Under the pieces are notes generated by a model, which saw only the letters and a list, made by a program, of their open reading frames with translations, made no database searches and was not told the origin of the DNA. From contig CM070508.1 of the NCBI GenBank assembly GCA_036346375.1, forward strand, positions 24,496,852-24,560,851: 64,000 bases of DNA, in the 5' to 3' direction. Origin of the DNA: Guadua angustifolia (lineage: Eukaryota > Streptophyta > Magnoliopsida > Poales > Poaceae). The position numbers and the translations under genes were made by a program. Below are positions 23,917-36,244 of this stretch, piece by piece. The stretch's first letter is position 1, and the number at the start of each line of letters is the position of its first letter.

Positions 23917-26479
23917 CATGGTCGGAGAGAGCGGGAGAGGAGGCGAGGCGTGGTAGAGAAGAAGGTGGAGGAGGAAGAGGTGTGTGGGTGGAAGAGAAGA
24001 AAGTAAGAATAAGAGAGGAGGAAGAAGGGGTGTGCATTGAAGGAAGAGATGAGGAATGGAAGAAATGAGAGGGGGAAAAAGGAAAAAGGAAAGAAAAGAA
24101 AAGAAAAGGAAGAAATAGAAAAGAAAATAAAAATAGTGTTCTATTGCAATTTGTTTGTTTTGTGAATTTTCTGGATTTATTGGATTTTTCTGAAATTTAT
24201 TTGAATTATTTAAAATTAAGTATATTAACCTTTTGTTGAAAACTAATTATTTATAAATAAAATATAAATAAAGTTTTGCCAAAAATATTTTATTTGGATC
24301 CAAAATGTCTCAAAGTATTTTTGAGATTTTTCTAGGATTTTTCCTCATGTTTTTTGTGCCTCAAACAAATCAAAATAATTTCTATAATTATTTTAATTGG
24401 AAAAACCCGAGTATTTTAGAGTGAACACTACTAGGCCGAGCCCAGCACCGTGCGCGCCGAAACCAGCTCCGTGCGACCTGGCCCGCTCAGCAAATCAACT
24501 CGCACGGCCACTTCTAGAAGTTCGCGCCACAACCGTCGGATCCTGATCGAAGCGCCCATGCTAAACCCTTGCCTCGCGTTGAATCCCAGCTATTGGATCA
24601 ATCTGTGCGGCTGAGATGAGTCGCAATGGATTAGGTTCCTTGGATCTGGGCCATTAGGATCATCCGCGTGTGCCATCGAGATGGAACCACGTGCGCAGAG
24701 CTCGACCGTCAGATCCGCCATGCATCAGTCATCTGCTCATCGTCTTCATTTCGTCTCTGAGCTGGACTCTAGGTGTTCAAGCCGTAGCTGCCATGGACTC
24801 CTCATCCGATTTGTCGACGGAGTGGGTTGGGGCGGCTATAAAAGCACGCACCGGGTTCGCCTCTTAGCCGCAGATCGAAACCCTAAGGCGGTACCCCGAG
24901 GATTGTCGTCGTTCACCCAGAATTCGTGAAACTCGCTGAGCGCCGCCACAACGAAGAAATTGCCAATTCACCATCGTCCGTGGGGAAACAAGCTTGGGAC
25001 CGGTGCCTCTCGCTTCGTCTCGTTGCAAGGAAGACGGTGTGCGCCCTGGATTCACCGGAAGATCATTGTACCCCGCCAAATGGAAGGACGCTAGAACCGC
25101 CATCGTTCATCTTGCCACCACCATCATTCTAGAGCCCCAGAGACTAGGGTAAGAGCATCATCAGGTGTGCGAGATCGAGATCTTCATAGAGGTGCCCTTC
25201 GTCCTCACCGCCAGTGACCCTAGGGCCGTGCGCGCCACCGGGAGATGTGGCTTGATGCTTCGTCGCCACGTGTCGGGCATGCTGGCAAAATTGCCGTGGT
25301 GTCACTTGTGTGGTGCTGGTGTGTGTGCTATGTCAGAATGAGTCACCTGCTGAGTCAGTCGCCTCGGGACCCAGGCGTCAGTGGGTCAGATCCAGATGGA
25401 CCAGGTCTACCATGGATCGATGAGGTCTATGGACTATGTAAATGGACTGAGGGCCACGTGTCAGCACTCGGTTGGCTCGAGTCTGATGCTGACGTTAGCA
25501 TGATGTCATGATGATGCAATAAATTGGATTTTCTTTTATAAAATAATTTGGATATTATTCATTTTCTCAATTTTCTAATTTTTATGGTTTTTAAATCTTC
25601 CGAGAGCTCGTTCTCCCTTATACGAACTCCGATTGAAGTGATTCAAATTTCTAAAAAAATAAAATTGAGATATATCTAATGGTGAATTTTATTTTATTTT
25701 TGGATTTTTTTCTCTCTATTTTAGTATATATTTGGCTTTCTCTTTCATTTCACGTAAACATTAAATTATGCAACGCATCCAAGGAAGACCCATCAACTCA
25801 AGACCTAGGTCCAGAGCAAGACCAAGACCTTTGCCAAGGAAAGTTGTGCTTTGATCATGTTGAACCCATGTTTACAAAGTTGCTATTTTGTTTTATAATA
25901 TTGCATGTTATTTCATGTGTATAATTGCTTTCAATCTAATTTGGGACTTAGCTATTGTACCTGTTGATCTATACCCAACCTTGTCATTTGTAGGCTATGA
26001 TCTAATTGTCACCCTAAGTTGGTTCACTATAGTTGGTTAATAATAAAATCAACTTGGAATGGTTAGATCGTATTAGCTTGCTTAGCCATGCCATGTCATC
26101 ACATGTACTTAAATCATTGTTTATCAATCTTGACTAATGGAATATGGATCAATGATGTGAATGTGTGTGTCATGTGTGATCACACAATGAGATTGAGTTG
26201 TGGTGACGAGGAGGTCACGCAACGATGTTGACTTGTGGATAGCACATGGTGCTTGGTAATTAACTAGATTGGTAATCACTTAGATCAAAACAAGTGGTAG
26301 GGGCAAGTGTGCCAAGGTGGGCTCGATGGGCTATAAGGGTATGTGGAAGTCTTCCTTTGATCACCCTAATGACTTAACCTTGCGAGCCTTTGACCAGAGT
26401 CAATCATATAACCACACGTCTGTTATGGGGCAGCTATCGGTGTACTTTACGCCAGGGTACCCTCTCCACCACAGATAAG

Positions 26480-27180
26480 CGTGGCAGCCTGGTGACCAGG
26501 TGGGTGATCAGGCCCTGCTCCCCGGGCATCGGTCCACGTGGCCGCCTGGCGAGTATGCGGGCGAATCAGGCCCCTCTCGCTGGGCGAGCGGCTTAAGTGG
26601 AGGCCTGGCAAGCAGGCGGGCGACCAAGCCCCTCTCGACGGGCGCGGCCCGTGGCGGCTCGGGCGGGGGGAGGGCGATCAGCCTTGCTCGCCGGGCGTCG
26701 GGCTCGTGGGCGCTAAACGAGCAGCGGGTGATCGCTCGCCACGGGCGTCGGCCCACGTGGCGTCCTGGGGAGCAGGATGGCGATCAGGCCCTACGCGCCA
26801 GGCGTCGGCCTACGTGGCCGCCTGGTGAGCGGTGGCGATCCAGCCCCTTCGCCGGGCGAAGCGGCCCAAGTGGTACTGGCGGCAAAGCGGTGATCGAGCC
26901 CCGCTCCCGGCGTCGGTCCATATGGCGTTTAGCGACAGTTCCTGGCCAGCGGCGTCGGCCGTGGCGGTTTAGCGGCAGCGGGCGACAGAGCCGCCCGTGG
27001 GCGTCGGCTGGCGAGCAAGTGAGCGATCAGTTCGCTCCTCGGCGTCGACGACGTGGCGGCTCGGGCGAAAGGAAGCGGGCGACAGCCTGCGCATACGGGC
27101 GTTGGCCTCCGTGGCGGCCTGGCGAGCAAGCGGGTGTTCGAGCCTCTCTCGCTAGGCCACGCGGGCAACCAAAAGAATGA
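26480..27180. repeat. GC-rich minisatellite in LTR U3
   Basis: About twelve units are spaced 40-58 bp apart with core GGGCGTCGGCCCACGTGGC followed by CCTGGCGAGC and GGGCGATCAG variants. Cores start near 26524, 26582, 26640, 26693, 26743, 26801 and 26853, with more diverged ones up to about 27100. The 226-codon open frame across it is a repeat artefact. Confidence 0.85.
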
Positions 27181-27446
27181 GAAGGTTTCGCCTCGAAATC
27201 TCCTTCCCCTGACACGCTGTGTCAGGGTCATTGATTGAGAAGAATTCTACTATCAACATGGCGACGGCCCATCCCTCTAACGCCTCACACCTAACCCGTC
27301 ACAAGAACGTCACATCCTGGGTGGACCGGGCAAAGCCATACAGCGACATTAAATGAAGCTTGAGGGACAGGTCTACAGTGATGGGTGTAATTAATGAGTC
27401 GTAGATCAGTATGATGTCACTCTCTTACCTGCCTGAGCCGGCCTAG

Positions 27447-30400
27447 TGTAACATCCCCAATTTCGGGTTTCTACTAAAAGCTAATTCAAAATTAATTAAT
27501 TTTAAAATTTGGTTTTTCATCGGTGTTATATTTAACCTGGCATCCTTATCCATTCGAAATTGAAATTCAATCCTTTATCGCCCGCAAAGTCAAGATTCCA
27601 ATTCCGGTCCTTATTCGAAATTTCACCCACGTTCCAAAATGCTCTAAAAATCCCGAAACCTATTGCATTAGGTTCCAAATATTCTAAAATGATTTCGGGA
27701 ATTGTTCCAAGATTTTTAGAATCTATTTGCTATTTTATCTCTCGCGGTCTTTCATCAAATTCAGTTTATCCGTTCCGGAATAACCTAAATTCCAAAATTC
27801 AGTAAAACTAATTTTATTGGGTTCCAAATAATCTCTAGTATTTTTAGGAATTTTTCTAGAATTTTTAGATCATTTTTCCTATTTTATTTCTCGCGCTTTT
27901 GTCCCTTCATTTCTTCCAACCAACGAGAAATCGACACGTGGCAAGTACTGTTCATCTTCTTCCACCTCCAGCCAGCCACTTCCAGAGCACGATTCTTTTT
28001 ACCTTCAATGGCTTTTCAACTTCAAATCATCACAACTTCTCATTTCCTCCACTAAATCATGTGTGGTTGGATCCATTGCGAAGAGGGAGACGAGGAGAAC
28101 CCATTCCCCATGACCATTCATCTTTTAACTCGCCGGAATTGGATTAATTGAGTAGAAACCGAAATGCACTCAAACTTCAATAACTCGGTCGTTTCTCAAC
28201 GAAACGACGAGCTTCCACTTCAAACGTGCGTATCGACATCCTCTACCCCGTGCTCACCTTGTCCCATTGCTCTTGTGCCGTTCCCTTCTCCAAAACTCAC
28301 GAAAACCGACGTCCGGCGTCCTCCAAAGACACCGGCGAGCCATCTCTTGTTCCGATGAGTTTCTAGACAAACCAACCGCGTCACTTTGTGCCATTTACTT
28401 CCGTGATCACAACCATTCAATCGGATTTAATTTTCGTTGCAGATTGACTCCGAATTTCGAGTTTGTTCGTCGGGTTGTTCGTCGCTTCCGGTGTCGATTG
28501 TGGTCATTCCGGCCATCTCCTCCAAAATCCGGCACCACCGTTGGATTCGCGGCGACGAGATCTTTTCGGTGCTCACTTTCCCCAACCCCTCCATCCTCTA
28601 CCTCTCTGGCACAAATACCACCTGTAGCTCTGCCGATGCAGTCGTCGCGGGTACTGTAGCGTCGTGGTTACTGTAGCGACGAGTGGTGTTCATCTTTTCC
28701 GTCGAAACTTAAAAAATCCCGTTCTTTCTCATACGAACTCCGATTGAGCCGATTCAAATTTTTAAATTTTTGTAAAATCAAGCTATACATTCCAGAACCA
28801 TTTATTTTCAGTTTTGAACTTGTTTGCTTCTCTGTTTTGTAATTATTTGGTTTTGTTGCTTTATTTTCCGATAGACGCGAATTCCGAAGGAGCGAACGAA
28901 GACTTCGAAGACCAAGATTCAGCGCTTGAACAGCAAGGCAAGTCGTAGTCCTTGACCATGTTGTACCCATGTTTGCAAAAAGTATTTCTGTTTCATACAA
29001 TTGCATGCTATTTGTTTACAAGTGCTATTTACTGGGTTAGCTAAACGTCTATTTGTCACTATACCACCTTGATTAATTGAGATGCCATGTATCCATTGTC
29101 ACCCTAGGTTGGGTTGTTTACTAGTTGGACATAATTGTAGTACCAACATTGGTTAACGTAGCTATGCTTAGACCTGCTTAGTTGTACGTCGGGATTCATA
29201 TCACCTGTGAACTAAAGTTAAACCTGACCTAATGAGATATTGAATTGTGGCTGTTGACCACTGTTGTAAAACTTGTTGTACCATGGCAGGGGATGCCATT
29301 GGTCTTGGTTGAACAAAATGTTTTCCCTCGAGCAAGTGATCGTGCAGTAAAGGGTGCTGTCTAGCACATTGGGATGTGGTTGTCTTGCTTGAGATAATTT
29401 AAGGACTTAATCTTGTGCGCCATTGAACTGGGCCTAACCGTGCAACCACAAGTCTGGTATGGGACGGACCTAGCTGATTAATTTGTATTGTTTACTCTCG
29501 AGTACTGCCAACTGGATGTGTGGGTTCCGGGATAGACGGGTAGATTCACATGGCTCAAGAGGGGGCCCCGAGGGGCGAAACCTTAAAGGGCAGTATTGAG
29601 TTTAGACATGCATTGTAAAGGCTTTGTCATGATTTCTCTGCTGGCACACCAAAGGAAGTGTGCTAATGGCCAGACGCAAGGAGAATATCATGTCTTGTGG
29701 GTAAAGCTGTATAACCTCTGCAGAGTGTAAAACTATTCGAATAGCCGTGTCCGCGGTCATGGACAAGCCCGGGGATTTCACACGGGGTATAGAGTGTTTC
29801 ATGAAATATGGAATTGTTGGGATGTGAACGGGAAGTTCACTGTTGTTCTGTTGTCTAAAATTATACTGTTGAATTGTGTGGTTGATACTTGTTTCAAATG
29901 ATGTAGGGTGATGCCTCATCATTCTGTTCATGTTGTCTACCGTTGATTTACCAGTTAATTATTATTGTTTTTATCAATCTGCTTTCAATCTAATTATTGT
30001 ATTTAAATTCAAGATTATTGCTTTCTGCAAATGAACCCTATGACTATCTTTTGACAAGCCGTGCATGAATATGTTGCATCATTTCCCTACGGCTTGTTGA
30101 GTACGTTTTGTACTCACGGCTTTATGCCCATGTTGTTCAGTTGCTGAGGAAGAACCAGGGAATGAATATCAAGAGGAGAAATACTACGAAGACTACGTGG
30201 ACTAGGAAGGCGTTCCCCAGACGATTGCCTGTGGCATGTCGGATGGCCTAAGTTGTTATGTTTCCGCTGCAACAATTTCACTTGTTTCTTAAGCCCAATT
30301 GGCATTGGTGTATGAACCTTGACCATAAGGTCATTTGCTTTATTCAATAATAATTTGTTTCTTCTTAGTTATTTCGATGTATGGAATGATATGTCATCTA

Positions 30401-30484
30401 TGTTTCCACTGTGTGCACTAGCGTGATCCTGGATTAGTGTAGAATACACAGAGGGTTTCGGATTTGCATATTCGGGTCCCGACA
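27447..30484 (+). mobile_element. Complete solo LTR, TGTAACATCC-type (Tekay-like gypsy), 3.04 kb
   Basis: The LTR begins TGTAACATCCCCAATTTCGG and ends GGTCCCGACA. The flanks CCTAG (27442-27446) and CCAAG (30485-30489) are a 5 bp duplication with one mismatch. Landmarks match the split LTR around it. The GC-rich region 27900-28680, with short open frames on both strands, is LTR sequence and not a gene. There are no retroviral domains. The family assignment rests on general LTR look and length. Confidence 0.72.
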
Positions 30485-31787
30485 CCAAGTCTATATAAGG
30501 GAGCTCTGGTGCATGGGGAAAGGGGTTGGTCGAAGGTTGAAAGACTTAGAGAAAAAAGAGAAGAACGAACTGAAAAGAGCATTGTAACCCGCTCAATAGA
30601 CATCAACAAAGATCTAGCAGGACGTAGGGCTGTTACCCACACTGGGGGCCTGAACTTGGGTATATCGCTGTGTTCTTTGATCTGTTGATCCCCGGTATCC
30701 CTCGCGCGAAAGTCATTAGGGTTTCCAACCGCGAAGACGCCCTCTACCGAACCTTAATCTTCATCCTTGGGAGACACCTCATTCGTTGATAGGGTCCTGT
30801 CCGGCGAAAAACGTCAACAGCAGCCTAGCTGACTAATTTGCAATGTCATAGCTTTGGTACTACCAGTGGTGGTGTGAGACATGGGTAGATGTAACCAGTC
30901 CTTACACGGGGTGGCTCACATGACGCAAGAGGGGGGCCTTGGATGTGGTAACCAGTCCCACTAGTGTTGAAACCTCAGTGGGTGGTGCTGGGTTAAGACA
31001 ACGCATTGTAAAAGCTTTGTTATGATCACTCGCCTATGTGGTGTATGATTGTATCATGTGGATAAAGTGCATAACCTCTGCAGAGTGTACAATCTATTCG
31101 GATAGCCGTGCTCATGGTACTGAGCATAGCTCAGGAATTACAATCAAGGGTTAGACTTTTGCAAAATAAAACTTGGGATGGACAGCAGGTTGCCATGGGA
31201 GGTTGAATCTTGACTTAAGACTAGAAACTTGGTTTACTTGAGAAGTGCTGAATCTATCTATTACTGTTATTTGTTTTACTGTTTTTTCAATCTATGTATC
31301 GTACTTATTCATAAATGCTGCTTTACTACAAAATAACCATTGTTAGCCATTTCTTTGGAATAAGTCTTGCATATAGATATGTTAGATTTGCATTCTGTGC
31401 ACAACTTGTTGAGTGCTTTATGTACTCACCATTGCCAACCACAACATCACCAGTTGAGGAGTCTACATCCATGCTGAAGGAGAAGAACCTCTTGAAGGGA
31501 CGAAGGTTTAGGGTGCGAGCCTTGTCAGTTGCATGTGGTATACTAAGAGGTTCGTCTATGTCTTCATTCCACTGCAGTTCAATTTGTTGTTCAGCCTTGC
31601 GAGGCAAAGTCACGTAAGTTGACCATAAGGTCAAGCAACTAGTAATATTCAATATATGTCACTTTTATCTTATTTCTGTTGTGTATGATTGTGATATTTA
31701 CCGATATTAAGCTTGTGTGTACTAGCGTGATCTTGGACTAGTGCAGTATACACAGAGAGTCCGGATTTGCATATTCAGGTCCCGACA

Positions 31788-33597
31788 CCATTCTAGGGTG
31801 ACAATTGATTATGGTATACAAGTGACAAGGCAAGGTATAGATCAAGTGGGTAGATTAACTAGGTCCCAAACTAGTTCAAAACAATTGTACACATAAAATA
31901 TCATGCGTAAAGTAAAGCAACATAACAATTTTATAAACTGGATTCAACATGATAAAAGCACAACTTGCCTTCAAATAGCTCTGACTCCTGCTCTGGACCT
32001 TGCTCGAGTGTTGGATTCTCGACGACAAACTCTCCTGGTAACTCAACGTTTACGCGTAACGAATGAGAAAGCAATAAATACCCAAAATAGAGAGAAAGAT
32101 CAACTCTAAAAATTAAATAAAATTCATCATTAAATAGAGCATAATTTTATAAATTTTTAGAAACTAGAATCACTTCAATCGGAGCTCAGATGCAAAAGAT
32201 ATAGATATTCAAAGTTTGAAATAAATGAAAAATCAGAAATTTTGAATTAACAGAATTATTTTTATATGGAAAAATAGGATTTATGACATCATGCTAACAT
32301 CAGCATAGAAAATGATTTTCGATCGAATTATTTTTCTATAGAAAAACCGAATTATGACGTCACGCTGATGTCATCGGACATGTGGCAGCACCACGGCTCG
32401 ACACATGTCACAGGTGTATAGACCCAGTCTACGGAACAGAGCAAGCACACAGTGGACTCAGTCCACGGTGCTTCGGACAACGCGCTTTCCACGCGGTGGG
32501 ATGCGATTGGACGCGAGTGCAGCATAATCCAGTCCACTCATTGCAGATCTAACGGCTACAACTCCTGAGCTTACATGGTTCGATCCCGAACGTTTACCTT
32601 TGATCTGACGGTAGATGTTATCGATGGAGTTTCCTGTTGACGGGGCGACGTGGCTTGATCCTGAGCTTTCATCTCTGATCCGACGGTTAGCGAAGCTTCA
32701 ACCCTACGATGGCGGCACGGCAGCGAGGTCTTCACCGGACTTGGAGAAGACAACCTTGGCGACAGTGTTTTAGCGCAGCTCCGACGACGTTATCAGGCGT
32801 GTTCAAAGCGTCTTGACACGGCTAGTACACGGCACCAACGGTGACAGCGGAGACGGCTCAACGACAGCGGAAAAAGGCAAAAACAACGACGATAGGGCAA
32901 GCAAATCTGGTGAACTCGTGCGGCAGCTAGGGCATGACTCAGCAAGTGTGCATTAGACAAAAGATGTGGCGGGTTGCGGGGATTTCGATGTGGGCAACGA
33001 CGCATTAAATAGCACCCTCGACGTTCGCATCCATTGCAAGATACGTGGAGGAGACTGCGGCGGCGGCAGAATCCGGCAGTGATTCAGTTAGGCGACGTGG
33101 CACAATCTAAGCCGTCCCAGCGATAGCAGATCGACGGCATAGAGCGCAGCGACAGTGCGGAGAGACGATGGCCACACGATGCGGATCCTACGGCTAAGAT
33201 CCTAGGGTTCGCGGTAAGCGGGCTGAGCGGCAGAGACTGGGCTGGCGGCACGAAAAATGGGCTGACCTGCTAGGCTGCGGCCTAGCACTATTCATTGAGA
33301 TTTTAAATTAATTTGAATAAAAACAATTCCGATAAATAAACAAAGCCCAAATAAATAATAAAAATGCCAAGAAAATTCTAGAAAAATTTTAGAAAATATT
33401 TTAAGGTATTTGGAACTCAAATAAAATATTTTTAATAAAAAATCATCAGCACTTTTCACTAAACAAATAAAAGATTGCAAAAGGCTTAATTCCACAAATT
33501 CAAAATAAATTAATTAAAATACTAGAAAATTCAATAAAAAGGAAAAAGCATAATAAATCCAATAAAAGTAAAATTTGGGATGTTACAATGTGCCTCT
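31788..33597 (-). mobile_element. Inverted 5' fragment of a TGTAACATCC-type LTR
   Basis: On the minus strand the sequence starts TGTAACATCCCAAATTTTA at 33597 and runs through the same landmarks to TGTCACCCTAGAATGG at about 31788. That is roughly the first 1.8 kb of this LTR type. It abuts the 3' end of the sense LTR at 31787, so two related LTRs lie head to head. Short open frames inside are not genes. Confidence 0.7.
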
Positions 33598-34097
33598 TAT
33601 GGAGAGGTCTTAGCATAATAGTTTGATTTTTTAATTGTATTTAATTATTTTTAATAAACTAATAACCTAATGGTCTGATATGTCAAATATAATACTTTTT
33701 TACCTTATACACGTAAAAAAACCAATTTAAACTATTGAAACTTAAATTAGCAATAGGCAACATCAAATTTTATATGTTAATATAGTTGTTGTCGGGATCA
33801 TGATCCTACCCGATCCTACTTGATTATGTGAAATTCTACCTTTAGCATTACAATTCCATGAAATCTTGATCCATATACTGATATGTGTCATATTGGCTCC
33901 ATGGGATCATATGATCCGTGTCATCGTTCTGACAACCTTGGCCCTTCGAGCTATATACAGTGCATGTCACTAACAGATGACTAGATGAGCACCCGCATGC
34001 TTGAATTATCTCAGAACCAATCGGTGCTATGGATAGTTTCATCCATAATGGTTTGTTTGGATGGGCTTACCTGCCAATCCGAAGGGGTTGGGGCTAT
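33598..34097. other. Unassigned AT-rich sequence
   Basis: No gene is seen. A palindromic GGGATCATGATCC-like motif (33789) and GGGATCATATGATCC (33902) suggest remnants of a small DNA element, but no clear ends or duplication were found. Confidence 0.4.
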
Positions 34098-34102
34098 TAT
34101 CT

Positions 34103-34455
34103 TGTCAAGACCGGTGCAGGAAGCGGGAACGCGATGGGACTTCAAGTGGAAGAAGGAGGGAACAAGAAGAGCGTCTTCGGAAACTGAACATGGCTTTGTC
34201 GGCAAAAGCGTGAGAGTGAATAGTATACGTAGTTTTGTGGTACAAGAGGGCGTGAGTATATAAGCGCGTCTGTAACAGAATTGAGATAGAGAATGTAAAG
34301 ACAAAAAAATTCCCCTCTCCCAATTTCTCATCCCTCATCTCCTGTCTTCTTCTCCAAGACAATATGTTCTGGTGTTTGGATGATTAAAGAAGTTCATCCT
34401 GTGGTTTCTTCTCACATCGGTTAGTCCTTGGATTTCCGGTTACGAGATCATTACA
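34103..34455 (+). repeat. 5' LTR of the Reina-like element
   Basis: TG...CA ends. A TATA box (GTATATAAGCGCG) is near 34256, and the TSS probably lies about 30 bp downstream. It pairs with 40280-40631. Confidence 0.92.
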
Positions 34456-34457
34456 GT

Positions 34458-34469
34458 TGGTATCAGAGC
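34458..34469 (+). promoter_or_regulatory. Primer-binding site (initiator Met tRNA)
   Basis: TGGTATCAGAGC lies 2 bp after the 5' LTR and is complementary to the 3' end of plant initiator methionine tRNA. Confidence 0.9.
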
Positions 34470-34651
34470 TTGGTTGATCGCCGAATTTTTTTTTCCTGAT
34501 TGTTCAGACTGTTCTGTAAAATCCCAAGTCGATACTCGTGTGTGTTGCGGAATCCCTTCCCTTGCGAGTATCTGGATTTGGTTGGTACATTTGAACTTTC
34601 ATCACGGCGCCCCCGAAGCCATCGGTGCAGACCCGGTTTCTGTTGGACGCC

Positions 34652-36244
34652 ATGAGCGAAGTCGCCGATCAAGCCGACGCCCGCTGGGACCGCATGGATG
34701 AGCGGTGGGAATCCTTGAAGGCGAGTTTGGAGTTTATTGTTGAGAAGATTAAGCCGATTGAGGTAATTCCTGCAATCCAAGCCCAAGTAGAGGAGCATAA
34801 TGTGGTGATTACTGGTTTGATGGAGCACTTTCACAAGTTGACGCAATCTGGCACCCATGATAATCTCGCTCCGCCCGACGAGACGGCGACCATCACGCCA
34901 CCTCGTGCCCCCGTTGGTCGGACTCCACATGCAGGCGAGCTGACCACCACATCGGCGGGTTTGTTGAGGAAATGCACCTTGCCGCCATTGGGCTCTACCC
35001 CGACTACCCAGCGTTCCGGCTCTCTGATGGGTGGAGGTAATCCAGAGAAGCATCCTCCGGTCCCGAAGATGTCATTTCCTAAATTTGATGGTGAGGAGCC
35101 TCGTCTGTGGAAGGATCGTTGTATTCGGTATTTCCATTTATATCGAATCGACGAGTCCTTATGGGTGACTGCTGCAGCGATGCACATGGAGGGTAATGCA
35201 GCCTTATGGTTGCAAGTCTACCAGGAAGAACATCCCATGAGCAGTTGGGACCAATTTATGTCAGCAGTTGATGAGGAATTTGGTGCATATGATTCGCGCC
35301 GATTTATTCGTGAGCTTCTTCTGATCAAGCAGTCGGTAACTATTCTGGAGTACAAGTCACAATTTGAAACGGCCATGTACAAGGTGAAAGCTTATCATCG
35401 CTCGTGTACTGAGGAGTTTTTTGTCAATCATTTTATCTTGGGACTCAAGGATGAGTTACGGTATGAAGTGGAAATTCAATTGCCCGACTCTATTCGCAAG
35501 GCTTTTCTATTGGCGCAAATCCAGGAAGAGAAGTGGGAGAAGTTGAGGCCGAAATTTTCCAAGGTTTCAGGGGCAGCTCGCTCCGCTCCTGTCATTCGGG
35601 GAGAGATTCCAGCGGCCAAAACTCCAACAGATGATGTTGTTCGCGCACGGCAACTCCGGGAATATCGGCGTGCTCGGGGACTCTGCTTTAAATGTGGGGA
35701 AAAGTTTGATCGGGACCATCAATGTAAACCAGTTCCGGTGGTTCACGCCCATGCTATGGAAGTTGCTCCAGGTCCTGAGCGTTTATCTGATGAGCTGTTG
35801 CAGCAGCTGGATGACATGGACAGGGAGTTTGAGCAGGAGCAATGTCAGCTATCGTTGCATGCGTTGGTCGAATCAAGATCGCGAAACTATTCATTGCGAG
35901 CCAAAGTTGGACATCATGTTATGCTGGTCCTCGTTGATTCGGGGAGTTCCCACAGTTTTATCAGTACTGCTTTTCTGGACCGTATCAAGTTTCCGACCAC
36001 AGCAATTTCTACAAAGCGTGTTGTTGTTGCTAATGGAGATGCTTTGTTGTGTGATCGTGTTGTTCCAGGCCTTGAATGGTGGGCTCAAGGGTATTCGTTT
36101 CACACTGATATGCGCATACTGGCACTTGGGGCATATGATGCAGTACTCGGTATGGATTGGCTTCAAGCCCACAGTCCCATGATTTGCAACTGGCAACACA
36201 AGACATTGGAGTTCACTTGTAACAAGGTGCGCGTCAAGTTATAA
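34652..36244 (+). CDS. Gag-protease part of the Reina-like polyprotein, ending at a premature stop
   Basis: The chosen start is the ATG at 34652 (MSEVADQADARWDRMDERW); the frame is open slightly upstream without an ATG. The N-terminal third has a coiled-coil-like segment. The retrotransposon gag domain covers roughly 35060-35560 (ALWLQVYQEE, EFLLIKQS-like region). A zinc knuckle, CFKCGEKFDRDHQC, is at about 35686, and the aspartic protease motif LVDSGSSHSFIS at about 35930-35965. The frame ends at TAA 36242-36244. The same frame then continues with conserved polyprotein sequence, so the stop probably interrupts a single gag-pol frame rather than being a natural gag end. Confidence 0.85.
   Translation: MSEVADQADARWDRMDERWESLKASLEFIVEKIKPIEVIPAIQAQVEEHNVVITGLMEHFHKLTQSGTHDNLAPPDETATITPPRAPVGRTPHAGELTTTSAGLLRKCTLPPLGSTPTTQRSGSLMGGGNPEKHPPVPKMSFPKFDGEEPRLWKDRCIRYFHLYRIDESLWVTAAAMHMEGNAALWLQVYQEEHPMSSWDQFMSAVDEEFGAYDSRRFIRELLLIKQSVTILEYKSQFETAMYKVKAYHRSCTEEFFVNHFILGLKDELRYEVEIQLPDSIRKAFLLAQIQEEKWEKLRPKFSKVSGAARSAPVIRGEIPAAKTPTDDVVRARQLREYRRARGLCFKCGEKFDRDHQCKPVPVVHAHAMEVAPGPERLSDELLQQLDDMDREFEQEQCQLSLHALVESRSRNYSLRAKVGHHVMLVLVDSGSSHSFISTAFLDRIKFPTTAISTKRVVVANGDALLCDRVVPGLEWWAQGYSFHTDMRILALGAYDAVLGMDWLQAHSPMICNWQHKTLEFTCNKVRVKL

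Larger units (their letters stand above)
26435..30819 (+). mobile_element. Solo LTR of a gypsy-type element (~1.34 kb), split by a second solo LTR
   Basis: The LTR starts TATCGGTGTACTTTACGCC, where the expected TG has become TA, and ends AAAACGTCAACA. It is flanked by a perfect 5 bp duplication GCAGC (26430-26434 and 30820-30824), and the outer LTR sequence resumes exactly after it. Its two parts are 26435-27446 and 30485-30819. Its TATA box (TCTATATAAGG) is at 30490-30500, followed by an R/U5-like segment. The U3 part contains a GC-rich minisatellite. Confidence 0.78.
24115..31787 (+). mobile_element. Long LTR (TGTAACATCC-type, Tekay-like gypsy), split by a nested LTR
   Basis: Two pieces, 24115-26434 and 30825-31787, together give about 3.28 kb and follow the same landmark order as the complete LTR at 27447-30484. 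The landmarks are an AT-rich start, a GC-rich gene-like centre, CGAACTCCGATTGA, a TTGAACCCATGTTTAC motif, TGTCACCCTA, ATAACCTCTGCAGAGTGTA, CCTTGCGAGG-like and ACTAGCGTGATC, ending GGTCCCGACA at 31787. The first ~50 bp, including TGTAACA, are missing. The left flank next to the CACTA duplication is purine-rich sequence that may belong to the target. No primer site or coding region follows, so it is a truncated or solo LTR. Confidence 0.65.

Noticed and set aside
26500..27180. 226-codon Arg/Gly-rich open frame as a gene
   Set aside because: It lies entirely within a GC-rich minisatellite inside an LTR; the overlapping minus-strand frames are equally open.
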